A stretch of 64,000 nucleotides of DNA. It comes from Phenylobacterium sp. LH3H17 (GTDB taxonomy: Bacteria > Pseudomonadota > Alphaproteobacteria > Caulobacterales > Caulobacteraceae). Of the stretch, positions 17,031-27,157 are shown in pieces (positions within the stretch are counted from its first letter, which is position 1; each line of letters starts with the position of its first letter). The stretch spans positions 2,857,001 through 2,921,000 of the forward strand of contig NZ_CP101283.1 of NCBI RefSeq assembly GCF_024298925.1, given 5' to 3'. The notes beneath the pieces are model-generated. The model searched no databases. It was not told the DNA's origin and worked only from the letters and a program-made list of their open reading frames with translations. The position numbers and the translations under genes were made by a program.

Positions 17031-17528
17031 TCAGCCCGTCGGGGACTGGCGCTCGGCCACCATGATCTCGCCCGCGCAGGCGCGCGAGACGGTGGCCTGA
17101 TCGGCGATCTTGTCCCGCAGGGCCGGCACGCCCAGCTTGGAGCCGCGCAGTTCGAGAATCTCGAGAGCGCCGGTGGCGACCACCTCCCGCGCCTGGGTCG
17201 CCCGGGCGCACGGATCCTTGAGCCGACCCCAGACACCCAGCGACCGGATCTCGGCCGTCGCCCCGCCGCAGATCAGCCGCGCCCGCTCGATGACCGCGCG
17301 GCCCTCCGTGGAGGCGCGGCCGCCGGCCGCCAACTGAGCGATCGGATCGGCCGCCTCATCCATGGCCGCTTCGCAGGGCCCGAGCGCGCCGCGCAGGGCC
17401 ACGAGCGCGACATCGGTCGGCGGCGCGGGGACCGCCGGGACGTAGACTTCCGGCGGACGCGTGGCGGGATCATCGCAGGCGCTGACGAGCAGCCCCGCCA
17501 GGGCAAGGCCGCAAAATGTCTTCCACAT
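17031..17528 (-). CDS. hypothetical lipoprotein, 165 aa
   Basis: Begins at ATG 17528 with GGAG seven bases upstream. A short signal ends in the lipobox LLVSAC (Cys about 18), followed by a proline-rich linker (RPPEVYVPAVPAPPT). The folded part contains four further cysteines (LGPCEAAMDEA, RARLICGGA, LKDPCARA, SRACAGEIM), which may form disulfides in the periplasm. No family recognised. It sits between the symporter and the divergent ABC exporter cluster. Confidence 0.75.
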   Translation of the reverse strand: MWKTFCGLALAGLLVSACDDPATRPPEVYVPAVPAPPTDVALVALRGALGPCEAAMDEAADPIAQLAAGGRASTEGRAVIERARLICGGATAEIRSLGVWGRLKDPCARATQAREVVATGALEILELRGSKLGVPALRDKIADQATVSRACAGEIMVAERQSPTG

Positions 17529-17669
17529 ATCGCGGCTCCAGGTTGTCCGTGTCTCCCTAAAGTCGCGACGGCGCGATTGGATGCGCCCGGCCAAGCGCGG
17601 CAATTGACCGCTTGCGGTCCGCCGCCTAGCGTCCGCCTCCTTCTCTCTTTGAAATCGCGGCGGTGTCCC

Positions 17670-18662
17670 ATGCCCCAGATCCTGGTTCAGGACCTGGCGA
17701 AGACCTATCGCGTCGCCGAACGCGATCCCGGCGTCCTGGGCGCGCTCAAGGGGCTTGTCCATCGCCGGTGGCGCACGGTCGAGGCGCTGAAGGATGTCTC
17801 CTTCTCCCTGGAGGCCGGTGAGCTGCTGGGCTTCATCGGTCCGAACGGGGCCGGCAAGTCGACCACCATCAAGATCCTCTCGGGTATACTTCGCCCCGAC
17901 AGCGGTCGCGTGGAGGTCGGCGGCATCGTCCCCTACCAGGAGCGGATCAGGCACGTGGCCCGCATCGGCGTGGTGTTCGGCCAGCGCTCCCAGCTCTGGT
18001 GGGACCTGCCGGTGATCGACGGCTTCGACCTGCTGCGCGACATCTATCGCATCGACCCGGGGCGCTATGCGCGGACCCGCGACGAACTGGTGGCCCTGTT
18101 GCGCCTGGAGCGCCTGCTCGACCAGCCGGTCCGTCAGCTTTCGCTGGGCCAGCGGATGCGCGCCGAGATCGCCGCGGCCCTGCTGCACGAGCCCGAAGTC
18201 CTGTTCCTGGACGAACCGACCATCGGCCTGGACGCCCCCTCGAAACTGGCGGTGCGCGACTTCGTCAAGCGCCTGAACCGCGAGCGCGGCGTCACCGTCC
18301 TGCTGACCACCCACGACATGCACGACATCGAGGCGCTCGCCGAGCGGGTCATCGTCATCGGCCATGGCCAGGTGCTGGCCGACAGTCCCTTCGAAGCCCT
18401 GCGGCGCGACGTCCTGCGCGAACGCCGGCTGTTCATCGACTTCGTGGACGAGGCGCCGGAAATCGACCTGCCCGGCGTCGAGGTCCGCGCCCGCGACGGC
18501 CGATCCCTGGAACTGGCCTTCGATCCGGCCGTCGTCGGCGCGCCCCGGCTGATCGCCGCCATCACCGCCGACCACGCGGTCGAGGACGTCCATGTGGAGC
18601 AACCGGCCATCGAAGAGGTGATCGCCAAGTTCTACGACCTGCACGGCGCGGCGGAGGCCTGA
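17670..18662 (+). CDS. ABC-2 type exporter, ATPase subunit
   Basis: 330-aa nucleotide-binding subunit. Walker A is GPNGAGKST (57-65), the signature is LSLGQ (157-161), Walker B is VLFLDEP (177-183) and the H-loop sits in LLTTHDMHD. The QRSQLWWDLP block and the C-terminal ACT-like extension are characteristic of the DUF990-associated ABC-2 subgroup, whose substrate is unknown. Two integral membrane subunits follow immediately, so the three genes form one exporter operon. The extra C-terminal domain (about residues 250-330) is normal for this group. Confidence 0.95.
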   Translation: MPQILVQDLAKTYRVAERDPGVLGALKGLVHRRWRTVEALKDVSFSLEAGELLGFIGPNGAGKSTTIKILSGILRPDSGRVEVGGIVPYQERIRHVARIGVVFGQRSQLWWDLPVIDGFDLLRDIYRIDPGRYARTRDELVALLRLERLLDQPVRQLSLGQRMRAEIAAALLHEPEVLFLDEPTIGLDAPSKLAVRDFVKRLNRERGVTVLLTTHDMHDIEALAERVIVIGHGQVLADSPFEALRRDVLRERRLFIDFVDEAPEIDLPGVEVRARDGRSLELAFDPAVVGAPRLIAAITADHAVEDVHVEQPAIEEVIAKFYDLHGAAEA

Positions 18663-18665
18663 GCC

Positions 18666-19496
18666 GTGAACGAGGCCATCCGCCCCTACGCCGCCGCCTT
18701 CGCCGCCCGGTTCCAGCTCATGCTGCAGTACCGCGCCGCGGCGCTGGCCGGATTCGCCACCCAGTGCTGGTGGGGCGGGATCAAGGTGATGGTCTATGCG
18801 GCCTTCTTCGCCAATGCGGCGGCGAGCGACACGCCGATCACCCTGTCGCAGGTGATCACCTACACCTGGCTGGCCCAGGCCTTCCTGGTGCTCTCGCCCT
18901 GGAGCGGGGATCCGGAGATCAGCCAGGCGGTTCGCACAGGCGCCATCGGCTATGAGCGACTGCGCCCTATCGACACCTACAACTGGTGGTTCGTCCGTGC
19001 CGCGGCCTGGATGACCGCCCGCGCCCTGCCCCGCGCCCTGCTGATGCTGGCCGTGGCCGGAGTAGCCTTTCCCTTGCTGGGTTTGGAGGCATGGTCCTGG
19101 CGACCGCCCGCCGACGCCGTGGCCTTCGGGCTCTTCGCCCTCTCCATGCTGCTGGTGGTCCTGGTCTCCTCGGCCTTCGTCATGCTGCTGAACATCAGCG
19201 CCGTGGTGACGATGGACGAGCGGGGCGTCAACACCTTGGTCGCCTCCCTGATCATCGCGCTGTCGGGCAACCTGCTGCCGCTGGCCCTTTATCCTGACTG
19301 GATGCAGACCTTCCTGCTGGTCCAGCCCTTCGCCAGCTTCCTGGATATCCCGTTCCGTATCTATTTCGGCGGCCTGACCGGCTGGGGCGCCGCTACGGGC
19401 CTCGCCCTGCAGGCCTTCTGGACTCTCGTCATGATCGCCATCGGCCGCGCCTGGATGACCCGGGTGATGACGCGCCTCCAGATGCAGGGAGGTTGA
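18666..19496 (+). CDS. ABC-2 type exporter, first permease subunit
   Basis: 276-aa membrane protein with about six hydrophobic segments, starting at GTG 18666, 3 nt after the ATPase gene. The N-terminal AARFQLMLQYRAAALAGF and the ISQAVRTGAIGYERLRPID loop are typical of the DUF990-like ABC-2 permeases. It is followed 4 nt later by a second, related permease, so the transporter is probably a heterodimer with a shared ATPase. Confidence 0.92.
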   Translation: MNEAIRPYAAAFAARFQLMLQYRAAALAGFATQCWWGGIKVMVYAAFFANAAASDTPITLSQVITYTWLAQAFLVLSPWSGDPEISQAVRTGAIGYERLRPIDTYNWWFVRAAAWMTARALPRALLMLAVAGVAFPLLGLEAWSWRPPADAVAFGLFALSMLLVVLVSSAFVMLLNISAVVTMDERGVNTLVASLIIALSGNLLPLALYPDWMQTFLLVQPFASFLDIPFRIYFGGLTGWGAATGLALQAFWTLVMIAIGRAWMTRVMTRLQMQGG

Positions 19497-19500
19497 CCCC

Positions 19501-20304
19501 ATGAGCGCGCTCTTCCTGCTCGCCCGCTACTTCTCGGCCTCGGTCCGCGGCCAGCTGCAGTACCCCGGCTCGACCATCATGCTGGCGGTGGGCCAGTTCT
19601 TCTCGACCATCATCGACGTGGTCGCCGCCTGGGCCCTGTTCGCCCGCTTCGGCCCGGTCCAGGGCTGGACCTTCGGCGACATCGCCATGTTCTTCGGGAT
19701 GATCAGCGTCTCGTTCGCCATCGCCGACTTTCTCAGCCGCGGCTTCGACATGTTCGGAGCCCACTTCATCAAGACCGGCGACTTCGACCGCATCCTGCTA
19801 AGGCCGCGCTCGGCGGCGATCCAGCTCATCGGCTACGACTTCCGCCTGGCCCGGGTCGGCCGTCTTCTCCAGGGCCTGATCGTCATCGGGTTGGCCACCG
19901 CCACCCTGTCGCTGGACTGGGACGCGGCCAAGGTCGGCCTCGCGCTCTGGACCATCGTCGGCGGGGTGGCCCTGTTCGTGGGCCTGATGATCTTCCAGGC
20001 CACCCTGGCCTTCTGGACCGTCGAGAGCCTGGAGGTGATGAACGTGCTCACCTATGGCGGCGTCCAGGCCGCCCAGTTCCCGCTCAGCCTCTACGCCGGT
20101 TGGTTCAGGAACCTGCTGATCTTCGTCGTGCCCCTGGGCTGCGTCGCCTACTTCCCGGTCCTCGCCATCCTGGACAAGCCCGATCCGCTGGGCGCGCCGG
20201 CCTGGATCCTGCCGCTGACCCCAGCGGCAGGATTGCTGTTCCTGGCCGTCTCGTTACTGGCCTGGAGGTTCGGGGTATCGAAATACACCTCTACGGGGAG
20301 CTGA
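19501..20304 (+). CDS. ABC-2 type exporter, second permease subunit
   Basis: 267-aa membrane protein, last gene of the exporter operon. It shows RYFSASVRGQLQYPGSTIML near the start, then GDIAMFFGMISVSFAIADFL and IKTGDFDRILLRPRS, all typical of the ABC-2 family (DUF990) in which two non-identical permeases are encoded behind one ATPase. About six membrane segments. The substrate is unknown; related systems have been suggested to move lipids or export drugs, which is not shown here. Confidence 0.92.
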   Translation: MSALFLLARYFSASVRGQLQYPGSTIMLAVGQFFSTIIDVVAAWALFARFGPVQGWTFGDIAMFFGMISVSFAIADFLSRGFDMFGAHFIKTGDFDRILLRPRSAAIQLIGYDFRLARVGRLLQGLIVIGLATATLSLDWDAAKVGLALWTIVGGVALFVGLMIFQATLAFWTVESLEVMNVLTYGGVQAAQFPLSLYAGWFRNLLIFVVPLGCVAYFPVLAILDKPDPLGAPAWILPLTPAAGLLFLAVSLLAWRFGVSKYTSTGS

Positions 20305-20332
20305 AGGCGTATCGCGGCCAGTCATACAAATG

Positions 20333-20376
20333 TTGACACATGGAGCCGCCAGGGACAGTATCGACTTAGTCGATAC
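20333..20376 (+). promoter_or_regulatory. mazEF promoter with palindromic operator
   Basis: A TTGACA -35 box (20333-20338) lies upstream, and a perfect dyad GTATCGACTTAGTCGATAC (20358-20376, 8-nt arms, 3-nt spacer) covers the expected -10 region, ending 13 nt before the mazE GTG. AbrB-type antitoxins usually bind such dyads, so autorepression by the MazE-MazF complex is likely. Confidence 0.65.
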
Positions 20377-20389
20377 ATGAGGTGCGGCC

Positions 20390-20632
20390 GTGCGCGTCCA
20401 GATCAAGAAATGGGGCAACAGCGCCTCGGTGAGAATCCCGTCGTCGGTTATGGCCGCGGCGGACCTCACGGTTGACCAAGCCGTCGACGTTCGGGAGGAA
20501 GGCGGGCGCGTTGTTATCGAGCCTGTGCGCGCGCCGAAGTACGATCTCGATCAGATGCTGGATCGGATGACCCCCGACACCTTCCCGCAAGATGTCGACT
20601 TTGGACCACCCGTTGGACAGGAGGCCTGGTAG
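20390..20632 (+). CDS. mazE: MazE-type antitoxin (AbrB/SpoVT fold)
   Basis: 80 aa beginning at GTG 20390. The N-terminal half is a swapped-hairpin AbrB domain: MRVQIKKWGNSASVRIPSSV, then VDVREEGGRVVIEPVR. The acidic C-terminal tail (TPDTFPQDVDFGPPVGQEAW) is the part that in this family wraps and neutralises MazF. The stop overlaps the toxin start by one base (TAGTG). Confidence 0.93.
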   Translation: MRVQIKKWGNSASVRIPSSVMAAADLTVDQAVDVREEGGRVVIEPVRAPKYDLDQMLDRMTPDTFPQDVDFGPPVGQEAW

Positions 20633-20964
20633 TGCCGGACTACGTTCCGGACGCGGGGCACATAGTCTGGCTTGAGTTCGATCCCCAGGCGGGCCACGAG
20701 CAAGCCGGTCATCGCCCTGCCTTGGTCCTGTCGGCGGCGCGCTATAACCGACTTCGCGGGATGATGCTCTGCTGTCCCATGACGTCGCGGATCAAGGGGT
20801 ACGTCTTCGAGGTGGTGGCGTCGGACGACCCGCCCAGCGTGATCCTTTCCGATCAGGTAAAAAGCCTGGATTGGCGAGCGAGGCGCGCCATTCGGAAAGG
20901 CTCGGTCGCGCCTGCGATCCTGGCGGAGGTCAAGGCCAAGATCGCCGCGCTTCTACAACTTTAG
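20632..20964 (+). CDS. mazF: MazF-type endoribonuclease toxin
   Basis: 110-aa mRNA interferase of the PemK/MazF family. The start is GTG 20632, sharing one base with the mazE stop. Family blocks are visible: GHIVWLEFDPQAGHEQAGHRP with the conserved arginine-proline, PALVLSAARYNRLRGMMLCC and PMTSRIKGYVFEV, then VILSDQVKSLDWRAR with the usual SDQ-KSLDW motif. It should cleave mRNA at a short unknown sequence when MazE is lost. Complete and apparently functional; the module stands alone between an exporter operon and a convergent oxidoreductase gene. Confidence 0.94.
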   Translation: MPDYVPDAGHIVWLEFDPQAGHEQAGHRPALVLSAARYNRLRGMMLCCPMTSRIKGYVFEVVASDDPPSVILSDQVKSLDWRARRAIRKGSVAPAILAEVKAKIAALLQL

Positions 20965-20969
20965 CGCCC

Positions 20970-21977
20970 CTACTCAGCTGCCATCGCCAGCGCGCTGCCG
21001 CGGGTGAGCGACGTCTTGCGGGCCAGCGAAGCCTTGGCCGCCTCGTACTCGGCCGCCAGACGGTCGATGAGCTGGCCGGCGGTGGGGATATCCTTGACCG
21101 CCCCGATGCCCTGGCCGCAGCCCCAGATGTCCTTCCAGGCCTTGGCCTTCTGGTTGCCGCCCGAGCCGAAGTTCATCTTGGAGGGATCGGCTTCCGGCAG
21201 GTTGTCCGGATCCAGGCCCGCGGCCTCGATGGACGGGCGCAGATAGTTGCCGTGCACCCCGGTGAACAGGTTGGAATAGACGATGTCGTCGCCGCGCGAG
21301 GCCACGATCATGTCCTTGTAGCCCTGCATGGCGCGGGCTTCCTGGGTGGCGATGAAGGCCGAGCCGATATAGGCCAAGTCCGCGCCCATGGCCTGTGCGC
21401 CCAGCACCGCCGCCCCGTTGGCGATGGAGCCCGAGAGCGCGATCGGTCCGTCGAACCACTCGCGCAGTTCCTGGATCAGGGCGAATGGCGACAGGTGCCC
21501 GGCGTGGCCGCCGGCGCCGGCCGCCACGGGGATGAGGCCATCGGCGCCCTTCTCCACCGCCTTGCGGGCGAAGCGGTCGTTGATCACGTCATGCAACACG
21601 ATGCCGCCATAGGAGTGGATCGCGTTATTCACGTCTTCCCGGGCGCCTAGCGAGGTGATGGTGATCGGCGCCTTGTATTTCACGGCCAGCTCGACGTCCT
21701 GCTCCAGCCGGTCATTGGTCTTGTGGACGATCTGGTTGACGGCGAAGGGGGCCGAGAGGCGATCGGGGTTCTTGCGATCCCAGTCGGCCAGCTCCTCGGT
21801 GATCTGGGCCAGCCATTCGTCCAGCTGACTCACCGGCCGGGCGTTCAACGCCGGGAAGGAGCCGACCACGCCGGCCTTGCACTGGGCGATGACCAGTTCG
21901 GGACCCGAGATGATGAACAGGGGCGAACCGATGACCGGAATACGCAGGCGCTCGGCGAGGACGGGAGGCAGGGCCAT
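20970..21977 (-). CDS. nitronate monooxygenase (2-nitropropane dioxygenase-like)
   Basis: 335-aa FMN-dependent TIM-barrel enzyme that oxidises alkyl nitronates. The N terminus has IPVIGSPLFIISGPELVIAQ and AGVVGSFPALNARP. The FMN/phosphate region is GADGLIPVAAGAGGHAGHLSP, which includes the class-typical AGGHxG with its histidine, followed by GPIALSGSIANGAAVLGAQA and GADLAYIGSAFIAT. It converges on mazF with a 5-nt gap. An AT-rich upstream segment (about 21985-22050, with GTATATAC) probably carries its promoter. Members of this group are often annotated only as NAD(P)H-flavin-type oxidoreductases. Confidence 0.92.
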   Translation of the reverse strand: MALPPVLAERLRIPVIGSPLFIISGPELVIAQCKAGVVGSFPALNARPVSQLDEWLAQITEELADWDRKNPDRLSAPFAVNQIVHKTNDRLEQDVELAVKYKAPITITSLGAREDVNNAIHSYGGIVLHDVINDRFARKAVEKGADGLIPVAAGAGGHAGHLSPFALIQELREWFDGPIALSGSIANGAAVLGAQAMGADLAYIGSAFIATQEARAMQGYKDMIVASRGDDIVYSNLFTGVHGNYLRPSIEAAGLDPDNLPEADPSKMNFGSGGNQKAKAWKDIWGCGQGIGAVKDIPTAGQLIDRLAAEYEAAKASLARKTSLTRGSALAMAAE

Positions 21978-22115
21978 GGGAATCGTATCCTTGGTTAAAT
22001 GGCGTCGATCTAATTTTTACAACGTATATACAAGAATAGCCGACGCGCAAGCCGCCGTCACCGCTCACGCCGCGTGAACTTGACGCGCGGGACCCACGCG
22101 GCCCAATGGCGCACC

Positions 22116-23533
22116 ATGACGCAACTTGCCGCCGCCCCTCCGTCCGCCAGTGACGCCGACTGGCGCGCCCTGGTCGCCAAGACCCTCAAGGACGCGCCCT
22201 TCGAGAGCCTGCGTCGCACCACGGCCGAGGGACTGGCCATCGAGCCGCTCTATCCGTCGGCCCCGGCCCCGGCGGCGTTCACACCCCGCGCCCGCGATCC
22301 GGAACAGCCCTGGGATGTTCGCGTCGCCATCGCTCATCCCGAGCCCGCCCGCGCCAACGCCGACCTGCTGGCCGACCTCACGGGGGGCGCGACCTCGGCG
22401 GTGGTTTCGCTCGACCCCGCCGGCCAGGCCGGTGTCACCGTGGGATCGGCGAGCGACCTCGCCCGGGTCCTTGACGGGGTCCTGCTGGAGATGGCGCCGA
22501 TCGCGCTCGACGCCGGGTTCCTGGGCCCAAAGGCAGCCGACTGGCTGGCCGCCGCCGCCAAGGGCTCGCCCACCGCTCCGCTCGCCCTCCACCTCGATCC
22601 CCTGAGCGCCTTCGCCCGGACGGGCGCCAGCCCCGGCCCCATCGAGAGCCACCTGATCTCGGCCGCCACGGTCGCCGCGCGGTTGGCCCAGGCCCATCCC
22701 AAGGCGAGTCTCTTCCTGGCCTCGGGCCGGGTCGTCCATGAAGCCGGCGGCGGCGAGGCCGGTGAGCTGGCCTTCGCGATCTCCGCGGCGGTTGCCTACG
22801 CCAAGGCCCTGGTCCGCGCCGGCGTTCCGATGGCCGAGGCCTTCGGGGGCATTGTCCTGGGCCTTTCGGCCGATACCGACTACTTCGCCACCCTGGCGAA
22901 GCATCGCGCGGCCCGGGTGCTCTGGACCCGAGTCACCCAGGCCTGCGGCGTGACCGCTCCGGCCCGCATCGAAAGCCGGTCCTCGGGCCGCATGCTCACC
23001 GTCCAGGATCCCTGGACCAACATGCTGCGCCTGGCCGCCGCGGCGTTCGGGGCCAGTGTCGGCGGCGCTGATGCGGTGGCGCTCGGGACGTTCACCGACG
23101 CGATCGGCCTGCCCATCGCCTTCGCACGCCGCCAGAGCCGCAACACCCAGTTCGTGCTGATGGAGGAGGCCCACCTCGGACGGGTCGCCGATCCCGCCGC
23201 GGGCTCGGGCTATGTGGAGGCCCTCACCGACGAGATGGCCCGCGCCGCGTGGGTCGAGTTCCAGATCATCGAGGGCCAGGGCGGTCTGGTCGCCGCGCTC
23301 ACCGCCGGCCGCATCGTCGCCGAGGTCGCCAAGGTGCGAGCGGTCCGCGAGGCCGCCGGCCCGCCCAAGATCGTCGGTGTCACCGCCTTTCCCCCGACCC
23401 AGGCCGCGCCGGTCGAGGTCGCCTCCGCCGCGCCGCGCGCCGTCGAGGCGCCCTCCGTCCGCCTGCCCGGGCCCGACGGCGCCTGCCCGCCGCTCGCCCC
23501 CATCCGTCTCGCCGCGCCCCATGAGGCCGCCCG

Positions 23534-23537
<4 letters not shown>
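22116..23537 (+). CDS. mutA: methylmalonyl-CoA mutase small (beta) subunit
   Basis: Non-catalytic partner of the B12-dependent mutase that turns methylmalonyl-CoA into succinyl-CoA for propionate, odd-chain fatty acid and branched amino acid breakdown. ATG 22116 gives 473 aa; a GTG at 22074 is an unlikely earlier start. The barrel part is recognisable ([55 protein letters not shown]). It ends soon after the barrel with a proline/alanine-rich tail and lacks a full cobalamin domain, as is usual for the shorter alphaproteobacterial form. The stop overlaps mutB by ATGA. Confidence 0.92.
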
Positions 23538-25684
<2,147 letters not shown>

Positions 25685-25693
25685 GGGCTCAGG

Positions 25694-26113
25694 TCAGCGC
25701 TTAGGCGACAGCACGCCCTTGCGGCGCTTCGGCCGCAGCCAGTCGTCCGCCAGTTCGGACGGGCCGTGGCGAGCCTCGATGTCCTTCTGAAGCGCGTTGG
25801 CCGCCATCAGGTGGCCAGGGAACAAGGTGTCTACGATCCAGCCCACCACCGGCGGCACGGAGCTGGCCGAGTCGAGCGCGATATAGGCCGCCATCCGGGC
25901 CAGGGTGACGGGTTTGGCGCCGGACGCGATCCCCTCGGAGATCAATAGCGCCCCGGCGCCCAGGCTGTAGACCGTCCCCGCCACGGGAACCCAGGCCAGC
26001 AGGCCGTCCAGGCCGACGCCAATCGGCCCGACACCCACCAGCCGGTCGGAAAGGCGTTTTATCCGTTCGGCGTGCCGCCAGGCTCGGTGGGCCCTGTCTT
26101 TGGAGACTTCCAT
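25694..26113 (-). CDS. DUF4112 family membrane protein
   Basis: 139 aa from ATG 26113 (MEVSKDRAHRAWRHAERIKR). Members of DUF4112 show LSDRLVGVGPIGVGLDGLLAWVPVAGT and LARMAAYIALDSASSVPPVVGW-like blocks followed by DTLFPGH, all seen here. Two to three hydrophobic segments point to the inner membrane. The function is unknown. It converges on mutB with a 9-nt gap. An in-frame ATG at 26158 is an alternative start. Confidence 0.85.
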   Translation of the reverse strand: MEVSKDRAHRAWRHAERIKRLSDRLVGVGPIGVGLDGLLAWVPVAGTVYSLGAGALLISEGIASGAKPVTLARMAAYIALDSASSVPPVVGWIVDTLFPGHLMAANALQKDIEARHGPSELADDWLRPKRRKGVLSPKR

Positions 26114-26173
26114 GGATCGAGAACGCCAAGCTCCGCGTGAGGCTCCACCTTGCGCCAAGGAGGACCTCGGAGG

Positions 26174-27157
26174 CTAGCCCCAGAGGTCCCGCGAGGGCGG
26201 GGCGATTTCCGAGCCGGTGAACACCAGCCCCGGCGCCCGGTCCCGGGCGAGCAGCAGCGGCCCGTCCAGGTCCACCACCTCGGCGCCCTGCGCCAAGATC
26301 ATCGCGGGCGCCATGGCGAGCGAGGTGGCGACCATGCAGCCGGCCATCACCTGCAGCCCCATGGCGCGGGCCTGCGCCGCCACGGCCAGCGCCTCGGTCA
26401 AGCCGCCGCACTTGTCGAGCTTGATGTTCACCGCCCCATAGCGCCGCGCGCAGTCGGCGAGATCGGCGCGGGTGTGCAGGCTTTCATCGGCGCACAGCAG
26501 GACCGGACAGTCGTAGCCTTCAAGCGCCGCGTCCTCGCCAGCCCGCAGGGGCTGTTCGATCAGTTGGACCCCCAATAGGGCCAGATCCGGCGCCAGCCGC
26601 CGCAGGTCCTCGAATCCCAGGGCCTCGTTGGCGTCGACCACCAGCCGGCTCGCCGGCGCGGCTTCTCGAACCGCCGCGACCCGGTCGATATCCCCGGCGC
26701 CGCCGATTTTCAGCTTCAGCAGCGGCCGGTGGGCCGCCGCCCGCGCCGCCGCGGCCATCGCGGCGGGCGCGTCCAGGCTAAGGGTGAAGCAGGTCGTGAC
26801 CGGCTCCAACCCCCGCAGACCCGCCAGCGCCCAGGCGGGCGTCCCCGTCAGCTTGGCCTCCAGGTCCCAGAGGGCGCAGTCCAGGGCGTTGCGCGCGGCG
26901 CCGGCCGGCGCGAGGTCCTGCAGTTCCAGCCGGCTCGCGCCCCGCTCGACCGCGTCGCGCAGGGCCTCCGCCCCAGCCAGTTCGCCGGCCATGGTCTCGC
27001 CGTATCGGGCGTAGGGCACCGCCTCGCCGCGGCCGACGACGCCATCCTGCTCGATCTGCGCCAGCAGCACATGAGCCTCGCTCTTGGCGCCGCGGGCGAT
27101 AACGAAGGCGTCGCGGGTCGGCCAACGCTCGTCGCGAAGGCTGAGCCGTCGCCTCAA
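26174..27157 (-). CDS. dipeptide epimerase / N-acyl amino acid racemase (enolase superfamily)
   Basis: 327-aa enzyme of the muconate-lactonising subgroup. Acid-base lysines are in LLKLKIGGAGD (KxK) and NIKLDKCGG. The metal-binding acids are in LVVDANEAL, LIEQPLR and LLCADESLHT, and the GCMVATSLAMAPA block closes the barrel. Such enzymes epimerise L-Ala-D/L-Glu during murein recycling, or racemise N-acetyl-glutamate (DgcA type); sequence alone does not separate the two. Its ATG overlaps the stop of the tipN-like gene (ATGA), so it is translated from the same mRNA as a cell polarity factor. Confidence 0.9.
   Translation of the reverse strand: MRRRLSLRDERWPTRDAFVIARGAKSEAHVLLAQIEQDGVVGRGEAVPYARYGETMAGELAGAEALRDAVERGASRLELQDLAPAGAARNALDCALWDLEAKLTGTPAWALAGLRGLEPVTTCFTLSLDAPAAMAAAARAAAHRPLLKLKIGGAGDIDRVAAVREAAPASRLVVDANEALGFEDLRRLAPDLALLGVQLIEQPLRAGEDAALEGYDCPVLLCADESLHTRADLADCARRYGAVNIKLDKCGGLTEALAVAAQARAMGLQVMAGCMVATSLAMAPAMILAQGAEVVDLDGPLLLARDRAPGLVFTGSEIAPPSRDLWG

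Noticed and set aside
17031-19502. Open frame of 823 codons on the minus strand
   Set aside because: It runs antisense through the ABC exporter genes; only its last 165 codons (from ATG 17528) form a plausible lipoprotein gene.
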